Shown here piece after piece: positions 54,044 through 61,850 of a stretch of 64,000 nt of DNA; position 1 is the stretch's first letter; each line of letters begins with the position of its first letter. The stretch covers positions 4,650,001-4,714,000 of the forward strand of contig NZ_CP068082.1 in assembly GCF_016724845.1 (NCBI RefSeq), in the 5' to 3' direction. The notes beneath the pieces were generated by a model. The model searched no databases, was not told where the DNA came from, and was given only the letters and a program-made list of their open reading frames with translations. The position numbers were made by a program, and so were the translations under genes. This stretch comes from Sphingobacterium spiritivorum (GTDB lineage: Bacteria > Bacteroidota > Bacteroidia > Sphingobacteriales > Sphingobacteriaceae).

Positions 54044-56886
54044 AATGTTTTATCTATTGGAGTCTGGCCTAATTTTAATCTGAACAAATTTTGAGTGAAA
54101 ATCCCAATTACATTTTCATATACTCTGTATTTCTTCCCATCTATCACTTTGAAATCGGGGGCTAATCCACTTAACAACATAATAGCTTCCGACATTAATC
54201 TTGGCAAAGGCATTTCGATTGGAATAGCAACTTTTTTACTTGTGCTATCAAACAAAATCACATTTTTATTGCAATGTTTCAATGCAATAAACCGTCCCCA
54301 ATTCATATCAATTTGATAGCTCTTATTGTCTTTCCAAAGTTTGAATTGATGAGTATATTCATTCAATTTGTATTTTATCAACGAAAATGATTTGTCGAAA
54401 ATTGGTGTCTCGCTCTTTTCAAAAATTAAGGTTTCAGGATTGAAAATATACCTCGCCCAATCATAGTCATTTTCGTTGGTCTGCTGTAATCTCCTTTCGT
54501 AGTCTACAATATTTGCTGAAAAATCTTGAAGTGCAACTTGCGGGAAGTAATCATTTGAAAACTTCACCCTCAATTCATCTGCAAAAGCTTTCAAGCAATT
54601 CTCTCCATAATTATCTGTTGATGTTTGTTCAAATGCCCTAACTGTGACTACATCAGGTAAAAGCAATCGTTCGTTTGAAACAAATTGCCTTGTTATTTCA
54701 ACTTGTAAATTGTGTTTAGGTGCAGTATTTACGATTGTTTCAACCAAGGCAGAATCTCTTGCACCTATTAGCAAAACTTTTCTCCCTCGTGTTGTCGGAA
54801 TGAAAATAAACTGGGGCGGGTTTAAAATGACATTTTTAGTCTCATAATCATAATCAAGTATTCCGATGAAATCATAATAATTCAGCGAGGCTCTTTTAAG
54901 TCTTGTGAGATTAAAATTTGAGTTTAATTGTTGCTCCGGAAACTCCTTTGAATAATAAAACTCAAATGCTTTGAAAAATTCTTCGGTCGAAAGTTTAGCT
55001 TTTATAGAGAGAAAATTACAAAGTTTATTTCCGGTATGATTATTAAGTGTGGCACTTGAAATATTAGCTGCAACCTCCTTTTTAGTGGAAATGAACATTG
55101 AACTTAAATGACAGAAATATCTTTGACTTGACTTATCAGGATTAACAATATTACTACCTATACAGTATTGCCCCAAATTAGTTGTAATGTTTCTACCAAA
55201 GGAATCTCTTTTCGGTAATTTAGAATCATCAACTTGAATTGCCGTGTTGTCTGACGAAACCAAGTTGTATGCAAGTTCATTTCCAGAAAAGTTCTCGTTT
55301 TCTACCTTTATATAGAAATCGGTATCTATTAAAGTTTTTTCGGGTAATAACCAGCGATTATTTAGTGACTGCTTCTTTGAAAGGAAAATTTTCTCATGTG
55401 TTTCTTTGTATTGCAAATAAACTTTTTCGTTACCGTCCGCATTCACAATTTCAACTTCTGGCAAATAATCATTTACATACGTTCTGAAATTCACTTTTAG
55501 TCCACCAATTAATTCAATCCGTTTTTCTGTGTACAATGTAAGAAGTGGAATTTCAGAAAGTCCTTGTGTAGGATTGCGAAACCAAAACAATGAATAGTTT
55601 TCCGGCAAGCCTTCAAAATCTTCTTGTTTGAAATCTCCGTTGACAAATGTACTTCCCCATTCTTTGATTATTTCTTGCTTTTCGTTTTTGCACATCAAAT
55701 ACATTCGTTCTGTTTTTGAGAGAACGCTTGTCTCAATCCAATAATCATTGCTCAACTGAAATGTCCCGGCACTTATGAATAACCTCACATCACGGTTAGA
55801 AAACTTCGCGATCCATTTGTTGAAATTGTCCTTAAGTTCAAGGTTTTCTTTGAATTCAACAGGTAACGTTTTTGACCATCCATTGATTTCATACAAATTC
55901 TCGTGTTCTCCAAATTTTAAATCTTCGGGATAGTCATTTGAAGAATACATTCTGTACGAAAACTTAATCTCTTCGTCATTGGTATTTACTTTAAATTGAA
56001 GAAATAAAGGTGCAACAGTGTAATTTCTTCTCTGTCGTAGTGTTGTTCCTTCTTCTATTTCTTCGTGGGTTTCACCTGTCCATTTTTTATATTGTCGTTG
56101 TATAGTTTGAATGATAGAGCTTGACAATTCATCATCTTTCTTCAAAAAGCCTAACGTGCTTTTAGGCATTAAATTCGTCTTGCTGTTTTTTATCCTTTCT
56201 TGCAAAAAACTGGCTTCATAAAACGTATTGGGAACTAAACCAATAGATTCAAATAATTCCGGTAAACGATTTAAAAATTTTGGTGGTAATACACATTGTG
56301 AAAAAACCTTTCCAACATAAACCCAATTTTCGTTTGTAAATGGAATAACGTTGAACCAACCAAAATCACCGTTATTTTTTATGTTTGCCCAGCTTGCTAA
56401 ATCCTCCCACAAACGATTAATTTGATTGTTGCGAAAATCATTTGTCCCGATGTTTTCGTTTATTTGGTTGTTTTGCAGGAAGGCTTCAAGTCTTCTGTAA
56501 TAATTATTTGCTCTTTGGCTATTGCTATCAACATTTTCAATTAACGGAAGCACAATAAAAACCAAGTAAGCAATGTAAGGTGGATAAACAACAGGTATAC
56601 CGTCAATTTCAAGCGGATTCCCGTCTTGACGTTTTGAATTTAGCAAGTTATTTTTTGAGTGAGCAAATTTTGCTTTTGCTAACACATTTCCACTTGACCC
56701 AGGAACGCCACGCTTAATTGAAGCTATATAATCAATCCAAATATCTTCTTCTGTTTCTTCTATAAAATGTAGCCTACCTATGCTGATAATATCACTCTTG
56801 GTTAAATACAAATAAATATCCTTACCTGCGTTTGCAGGATTGAAAAAATATGCCGCTATGATATTGTTCCATTCTAAATATTTCAT
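54040..56886 (-). CDS. Large protein of unknown fold, candidate DruG (copy 1)
   Basis: 948 residues, no membrane segments, no motif that I recognise. Notable features are the start MKYLEWNNIIAAYFF, a conserved-looking YPPYIAYLVFIVLPLIENVD and a Trp-rich stretch at about 150-200. It is the first gene of the operon and overlaps the helicase gene by 4 bases. As the large non-helicase subunit it may recognise phage DNA or hold the complex together. The DruG name is an inference from gene content. Confidence 0.65.
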   Translation of the reverse strand: MKYLEWNNIIAAYFFNPANAGKDIYLYLTKSDIISIGRLHFIEETEEDIWIDYIASIKRGVPGSSGNVLAKAKFAHSKNNLLNSKRQDGNPLEIDGIPVVYPPYIAYLVFIVLPLIENVDSNSQRANNYYRRLEAFLQNNQINENIGTNDFRNNQINRLWEDLASWANIKNNGDFGWFNVIPFTNENWVYVGKVFSQCVLPPKFLNRLPELFESIGLVPNTFYEASFLQERIKNSKTNLMPKSTLGFLKKDDELSSSIIQTIQRQYKKWTGETHEEIEEGTTLRQRRNYTVAPLFLQFKVNTNDEEIKFSYRMYSSNDYPEDLKFGEHENLYEINGWSKTLPVEFKENLELKDNFNKWIAKFSNRDVRLFISAGTFQLSNDYWIETSVLSKTERMYLMCKNEKQEIIKEWGSTFVNGDFKQEDFEGLPENYSLFWFRNPTQGLSEIPLLTLYTEKRIELIGGLKVNFRTYVNDYLPEVEIVNADGNEKVYLQYKETHEKIFLSKKQSLNNRWLLPEKTLIDTDFYIKVENENFSGNELAYNLVSSDNTAIQVDDSKLPKRDSFGRNITTNLGQYCIGSNIVNPDKSSQRYFCHLSSMFISTKKEVAANISSATLNNHTGNKLCNFLSIKAKLSTEEFFKAFEFYYSKEFPEQQLNSNFNLTRLKRASLNYYDFIGILDYDYETKNVILNPPQFIFIPTTRGRKVLLIGARDSALVETIVNTAPKHNLQVEITRQFVSNERLLLPDVVTVRAFEQTSTDNYGENCLKAFADELRVKFSNDYFPQVALQDFSANIVDYERRLQQTNENDYDWARYIFNPETLIFEKSETPIFDKSFSLIKYKLNEYTHQFKLWKDNKSYQIDMNWGRFIALKHCNKNVILFDSTSKKVAIPIEMPLPRLMSEAIMLLSGLAPDFKVIDGKKYRVYENVIGIFTQNLFRLKLGQTPIDKTL

Positions 56887-56989
56887 ATATTCTCAATGTC
56901 TTATTACCTCGAACCCCATTTGTCCATGTTATTCCGTTTTTGGAGAAACAAGTTCGGTTAATTATGTAGACTTAGATGTGTCAAAAAAC

Positions 56990-57010
56990 CAGTAAAGGCT
57001 GTTTTTACTG
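56990..57010. other. Small hairpin in the intergenic region upstream of the defence operon
   Basis: CAGTAAA (56990-56996) pairs with TTTACTG (57004-57010). The 274-base gap between the divergent operon and the HEPN gene should contain the operon promoter, but no convincing -33/-7 pair was found. Confidence 0.3.
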
Positions 57011-57160
57011 AAATAAGTTCTATGCTTGTGTTTCAGTCTTTAAAATTACATATAATATAAGGCAATAAATTACGTCTCTTGCAAAATACGGATATTTCTC
57101 TTTATTGCTTACATTATTTCAAAACCTTTAATTATATTGAAAAAACTTAGAGAGTATCAA

Positions 57161-57664
57161 ATGATAACACCAACAGATCAGCTTTATCAAAAATTCAAAG
57201 AGAATTTAGATCCATCCTATCAGGAAATAATTATAAAATTCTTTTTATCCTTTTCTTGATTTGAGTTTCTCCTTAAATATGACGATTTCATAAAACCGGA
57301 TGGCACTGTTCATTGGGATCGTTTTACGAGTAAAAAGAAAATAGATTATAAAATTTGGCTGGATAAAGGGATTACAGAAAAACTTCAAAATGCAATTCAA
57401 TATATCAATTCTAATCCTCCAAAAAAATTGGTTAAAAAAGATGGAAAATACTTATGGCAAGATAAAAGACAGACAAATATTGAACAATTGGAAGTTTTAA
57501 CTTTACATATTCGTACTATAAGAAACAACCTTTTTCATGGGAATAAAGTTCTCAATGCAGATAATGGAAGAGATAGAGAGCTATTACAATGTTCATTACT
57601 GATTCTTAATAATCTTGTAAACTTTTTAGATGGAGAACTAAACTTTGTTGAAGAGTCGATTTAA
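57161..57664 (+). pseudogene. HEPN-domain protein interrupted by a stop codon
   Basis: Reading from the ATG at 57161 gives about 167 residues with one in-frame TGA at 57257-57259 (after IIIKFFLSFS). The downstream part contains the HEPN signature Arg-x4-His in RTIRNNLFHG, followed by the helix LLQCSLLILNNLVNFL. HEPN proteins are commonly RNases in defence and toxin systems. The stop leaves a C-terminal ORF from 57428, which could still be expressed alone. Divergent from the defence operon. Confidence 0.65.
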
Positions 57665-57743
57665 AAGCCGCAACAGAATTGTAATTCACAATACAACAAA
57701 ACGCCTGACCCAATTAAGGATCAGGGGTGCGGGGTGGGCTAGT

Positions 57744-58368
57744 TCAGATTAGCCCGTTTGTAAAGAATTGATAGAACGTTTCAAATGGTGCTTTTGGTTT
57801 ATGGGTTCTGATACCTGCACGGATACCCGATAATTTTTCAAAACGGTTCAATGAAAAAATACTGACCGGAATACGATACTTCTTTTTGTTGCAGTAAAAC
57901 TCTCCGTGGTCATCAACAAGACTAAACCTTGCGTTCTTACCAAGTTGCCACGTCGCTACTTTACAATCAGTTACACGGCCACTCATTCCCCCCATCAAAT
58001 ACTGTATGTATTTTAGCGTTTGGGAAAAGGGATTTTAGCCACGTAGACTGTTCTTTTGTTGGCAACAAACCCAATGAAACAAATTCATTTAAACAAGGTG
58101 AATTAATCCAATTAGGGTAATAATGGCAAAAGCACAATATATCGCTTGCAGAATGACCGATAAAAAGATTGGTGACAGATACAGGCAAAATGTCCGTCAC
58201 CAACCACATACCTTTACAGATCGGAATACGGACACCGTTTTCACTCCAATGCTCTTGGGCGACAATCTGATCTTCCAATGTATAAGGAAACAGAATTTTA
58301 TCCTCGACCTCGCGGATATAAGGTGCAAAGAAGTTCCGTACTTCGGGCTTTAATTGGAGAAATACCAT
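57744..58368 (-). pseudogene. Frameshifted gene downstream of the integrase, function unknown
   Basis: An N-terminal part from the ATG at 58368 (residues up to HTVFDGG) and a second part beginning at MSGRVTDCKVATWQLGKNAR join well across a run of six Gs at about 57990-57996; a one-base slip explains the break. Pieces such as IGHSASDILCFCHYYPNW, LLPTKEQSTWLKSLFPNAKI and HTVFDGG vaguely resemble a Toprim-type core. The start overlaps the integrase stop (TAATG), so the two were co-translated. Confidence 0.5.
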
Positions 58369-59216
58369 TACCTCGCAACGGTACGTTCGTAACCTCTACT
58401 TTCTTGCTTATCACGAAGATTTTGTACAAGGTCTTGAACGGTTTTCTCGTTACCGTGTTTTTGTTTTTTATCGGCCATCATCATGTCGGTCAATACGCGG
58501 TTATATCCTTCGCTGTATCCCTCGCTCTGCGGTTCAAACCTACCTTTTAGGTTATTGATACCTCGGAAAACTATGTAAGATATACCGCCATCCAAAAGCA
58601 CCGATAGGATAAGCCGTTTTCGGTCTGAAAGGATACCCTTATTGCGTAGGTCTCGCATCTGGTTGTGCAGGCCACTATCGGACAAGCCTTTTTCTTTTGT
58701 TGTCACTTCAATTCCCAATTGATTTATCCGTTTCATTGTCCTTTCTGATCGCATGTAACGTTCGAATGCTATCAGCATATTGGAATTAATTTCCTTGATG
58801 GATACTGCCGAGCGGTTGAAATAATCGACCAAAATGTTGCGGATTTTCCGGTGGTTGTTTGCGGTTCCGATTCGATCCTCATTTCTTAGACGTTGTATAT
58901 GCTGATCGCAAAACTTGATAAAATCGACATCTTCATCTTTGTCCCGTAGGTAATCGCGTAGGGATTCAGCGGTAAAATAATCCAGCCGGTCGTCGAGTTC
59001 GCTGATCATCTTTCGATAATCCCTTAGCTGTTGCTCAACCTTGTCCGCGATAAACGGATCTTTGACTTTAAAGTCTTTGGTTAATTGTTTCCTGACCAGG
59101 AAATGATTCGTGTCAAGATACTTTCTCAATCTTTTGTGTTGCACACAAATTTTCACATTGTAGGTGCCATCGGTTTTTTTGTGATGCTCGAACACCTTTG
59201 CACTAACGGTTGCCAT
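58368..59216 (-). pseudogene. Tyrosine recombinase missing its catalytic domain, with a foreign C-terminus
   Basis: 282 residues. The N-terminal arm-binding domain (about 1-90) and the SAM-like core-binding domain (about 100-195, through GLSDSGLHNQMRDLR) are those of Bacteroidetes integrases. After that, where the catalytic R...HxxR...Y domain should begin, the sequence changes to NKGILSDRKRLILSVLLDGG and an unrelated basic tail. No catalytic residues are visible. A deletion has fused it to the end of another gene; the product may still bind att DNA. Confidence 0.7.
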
Positions 59217-59233
59217 AGTTCTTTCGAAATTGG

Positions 59234-59274
59234 CACGTAAAAGGGCTGTAACACATTTGTAACACTTTTACGTG
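59234..59274. promoter_or_regulatory. Inverted repeat and shared 16-mer upstream of the integrase gene
   Basis: CACGTAAAAG (59234-59243) and CTTTTACGTG (59265-59274) are a perfect 10-bp inverted repeat. They enclose GTAACACATTTGTAAC (59248-59263), which also occurs at 45697-45712. Probably the integrase operator or arm-type sites. Confidence 0.5.
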
Positions 59275-59364
59275 AAGTTCAACAAAAATCTATGCAAGTC
59301 ACGCCTTTTCGGGGTATCCGATGCTACGTAGGACAGATGTTCCTAAAGTGCCCTAAGGAACAAA

Positions 59365-59399
59365 AAAAAGCCGTTTTCCGTGAGGGAAAACGACTTTTT
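59365..59399. terminator. Terminator hairpin next to the att repeat
   Basis: A stem built on GTTTTCC/GGAAAAC with flanking A and T runs (59365-59399) lies 10 bases beyond the tRNA-derived repeat. It is probably the original tRNA terminator, carried along with the att site. Confidence 0.7.
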
Positions 59400-59408
59400 C
59401 GATTTGTG

Positions 59409-59448
59409 CGCCCACCTGGGCTCGAACCAGGGACCAAAAGATTATGAG
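59409..59448 (-). repeat. Right tRNA-derived att-like repeat (tRNA 3' part, anticodon CAT)
   Basis: On the minus strand this reads CTCATAA (anticodon loop), variable region, a perfect T arm (CCTGG-TTCGAGC-CCAGG) and GTGGGCG. The 5' half of a tRNA is not found in the following bases, so this is the end of a tRNA-Met-like gene acting as att site. The intact gene should lie beyond the window to the right. Confidence 0.75.
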
Positions 59449-59623
59449 TCTGATGGTCATATAACTTGGAAATGGTTGAAAAATGCCATTTCTGCTTTAC
59501 AGAAGCAATATATGAACAAATTTTGAAATCACAAAATTTTGCTCCGTTACGTATTTGTTACGGTTTTCTTCTCGTTTATGCTTTTCTAACATTATAGTTG
59601 TCACATGCACAAAGAGTTTCAAG

Positions 59624-60784
59624 TTAGATATTTCTAAAACTTTGATCGATCACTTTCATTTTGATTATGTTCTTATAAATAAACTCCAATACCGCATCCG
59701 CAACAGCCTCTGCGAGCGGAACAGGGACACCGTTTCCTATCATCTTGAATTTCTTTGTCAAGGGTAATTCCTCCGGTAAAACGTATTCATCAGGCACTCC
59801 TTGTATCCTCAATGCTTCACGTACAGACAAACGTCTGTGCTCGTAAGGGTGTAAATGAACTTCATTATTACCGTAACAAGTTGTAGGGCTATATTTGAAA
59901 CGGTGAAGACGCTTAAAGGAGGGCCTATTTGTTTCACCTTCGTTAATTGCACATAATTTCTCTTCGCTCACGTGCAAATTGAAAAATTCATTTGCGTTAG
60001 GAGTCAAATTTATCTGGTTTTGTGGCACAAGACATTTTTCAACACACAGCTCAATTGGCACATCTTTAGATTTAATCACGGGCGCACCAAATTCAACTTG
60101 TTTGCCCCAATTATATTTGGTTAAAGCATTTTGATATTTTTCATTTATTGGAAAAGGGAACCATTTACCAAAAGAACCTTGTTCAACAATTTTTCCATCA
60201 AGAAATTCTTTTCTAATTCCAACAAAAAAAATTCTTTCTCGGTGTTGAGGAACACCAAAATCCAATGAGTTTAACTTCGCATGGTCGACGTAATATTCGT
60301 TCTCGATTCTTTTCAACAGCGCTTGCAAAAATTCCTTTGTTTCTTTCCTTTTTGTTAAACCTGTTACATTTTCCATCACGAAAAAGGTAGGTTTCAATTC
60401 CAAAATCTTATCAAAAAAAACAATCGTAAGTTTACCTCTCTCTCCCTCAAAACCTTTTCGCGAACCATTCATACTAAAGTCTTGGCAAGGTGGACCACCA
60501 ATTATTCCAAAATGTTCTGGTTTTCCATTAGGAAATGCTTCTTTGATTATTTCGTTTGATTTTACGTCAGTAATTGATTTCGTATTAAAAATTTCTGCTT
60601 TAATTCCATTTCCTCGAGATTTTCTCCATGAAGTAATTCCAGCTGCATGAAGTTTTGCAAACACTTTATCGAACTCATTCGTCCAAACAATTTCAAAACC
60701 AGCTTTCTCAAAGCCCATATCCATAAATCCTCCCCCGGAATAAAAGGAGAGAACGGGAATTTTATGTTCGTTAAATTTGTTCAT
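59624..60784 (-). CDS. Cytosine-5 DNA methyltransferase, candidate DruM (copy 2)
   Basis: 386 residues, nearly identical to the copy at 45776-46936, with GGPPCQDFS and all other motifs intact. Differences cluster in a few patches (for example FLDGKIVEQGSFG against ILDKKIVEPSSFG, and the last 16 residues). The active site and probably the target specificity are unchanged, so one copy can protect against both systems. Confidence 0.88.
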   Translation of the reverse strand: MNKFNEHKIPVLSFYSGGGFMDMGFEKAGFEIVWTNEFDKVFAKLHAAGITSWRKSRGNGIKAEIFNTKSITDVKSNEIIKEAFPNGKPEHFGIIGGPPCQDFSMNGSRKGFEGERGKLTIVFFDKILELKPTFFVMENVTGLTKRKETKEFLQALLKRIENEYYVDHAKLNSLDFGVPQHRERIFFVGIRKEFLDGKIVEQGSFGKWFPFPINEKYQNALTKYNWGKQVEFGAPVIKSKDVPIELCVEKCLVPQNQINLTPNANEFFNLHVSEEKLCAINEGETNRPSFKRLHRFKYSPTTCYGNNEVHLHPYEHRRLSVREALRIQGVPDEYVLPEELPLTKKFKMIGNGVPVPLAEAVADAVLEFIYKNIIKMKVIDQSFRNI

Positions 60785-61850
60785 AAATCATTGTCGTGTC
60801 GGTAACAGAATAGACAAAATCTGTTGATTCTTTTCTCAAATTGTAAATACTTATTTTTTTCTTTATTTTATCGCTTAATTCGTCAAATTTTTCAGAATTA
60901 AAGTTTTTTATGGTTAATTGTTTTGTTCCATTTTGTAAAAACACACTAACATTTCCATTTTGGAATTTCTTTACGTCTTTAATTTCGCCGAAAACATCAT
61001 TGAATGAAAAATCAGTTTCAAGTTTTCTGACAAAAAAAGAACAGGCTGGCCTATATAAACAATACTTGCAGTTTACTTCTGTTAGAGTAACTGAAAATGA
61101 TTTTGTACTTATACAGTTATTCGTTGCCTTTAAAAGTTTTTTTGCTTCGTCATAGATTATTTTACATTCTTCTTCGGAAAACGCAACCATAAACTGTTGA
61201 TTTGCTAAATCAACTAAGCTTAAACTCGTTGGAAACCTATTCGTTTTTTCAAAATACAAATAGGCATAAATTTTAAGTTGCTCTTTGTATTCTTCTTTTA
61301 CATCAGAATATAACTCTCCCTCATCATCTAAACAATCTTGTGTAATCGCTCCGGTTTTAAAGTCTATAATTTCTATATTATCGTTATTCTCAATTATTAA
61401 ATCAACTTTCCCTCCAATCAATTTATCCTCAGATTCAAACCATCTTTCAGAATAAAAATTTACGACACCTAAATTCGTTTGTTGTTTAGGTTTGTTTCTT
61501 AAATGTTTTTTTAATTGGATTTTTTTTAGACCGAAATTTCTTAACTTCTTTTGGAGTGGAACGAAAAATCCAAAACCATTTTCCTGCAAATCATCTTCAA
61601 CAATTTTCAATTGCTTATCAAACTCCGTATTAAAATCATCTTCATTTTTTACAATTCCTTTTGTAATCAATTCAAGTATTTTGTGCAATATTGTACCGAA
61701 ATAGGCATTAGGCGAAAGCGGAAGTAAAGGCTTCTTATCAAATGCTTCTGCCAATAAAGATTTGTAAGCACAATTTTTCATTGAATAAAACTGGCTTGGC
61801 GAAATACGTTTGATTTCTTTAAAATTTATATCTCCAATTTTGTTCATCAT
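60771..61850 (-). CDS. PD-(D/E)XK nuclease with Fe-S cysteines, candidate DruF (copy 2)
   Basis: 359 residues from the ATG equivalent to copy 1 (MMNKIGDINF). The nuclease core (GGKVDLIIE, EIIDFKTG) and the Cys set (CKYCLYRPAC) are all kept. An upstream in-frame extension to 61877 runs into the helicase gene and is less likely. It overlaps the methyltransferase by 14 bases and the helicase by 4, exactly as in copy 1. Confidence 0.8.
   Translation of the reverse strand: MMNKIGDINFKEIKRISPSQFYSMKNCAYKSLLAEAFDKKPLLPLSPNAYFGTILHKILELITKGIVKNEDDFNTEFDKQLKIVEDDLQENGFGFFVPLQKKLRNFGLKKIQLKKHLRNKPKQQTNLGVVNFYSERWFESEDKLIGGKVDLIIENNDNIEIIDFKTGAITQDCLDDEGELYSDVKEEYKEQLKIYAYLYFEKTNRFPTSLSLVDLANQQFMVAFSEEECKIIYDEAKKLLKATNNCISTKSFSVTLTEVNCKYCLYRPACSFFVRKLETDFSFNDVFGEIKDVKKFQNGNVSVFLQNGTKQLTIKNFNSEKFDELSDKIKKKISIYNLRKESTDFVYSVTDTTMIYEQI

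Larger units (their letters stand above)
44310..59448. mobile_element. Defence island 1 flanked by tRNA-derived repeats
   Basis: Direct 40-bp repeats with two mismatches (44310-44349 and 59409-59448), derived from the 3' part of a tRNA, bound 15.1 kb. The island holds an IS481 copy, the four-gene Druantia-like operon, a HEPN pseudogene, a frameshifted ORF and a catalytically incomplete integrase. It is therefore probably no longer able to excise alone. Confidence 0.75.

Noticed and set aside
45776..56886. DISARM system
   Set aside because: A C5 methylase and DUF1998 fit DISARM class 2, but there is no separate DrmA/DrmB pair and no PLD protein DrmC; one 2014-aa protein holds helicase and DUF1998. 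Druantia II fits better.
59400..59500. A complete tRNA gene with anticodon CAT
   Set aside because: Only the anticodon loop, T arm and acceptor 3' side are present. The bases that should form the D arm and 5' acceptor (59449-59490) do not fit, so it is an att fragment.
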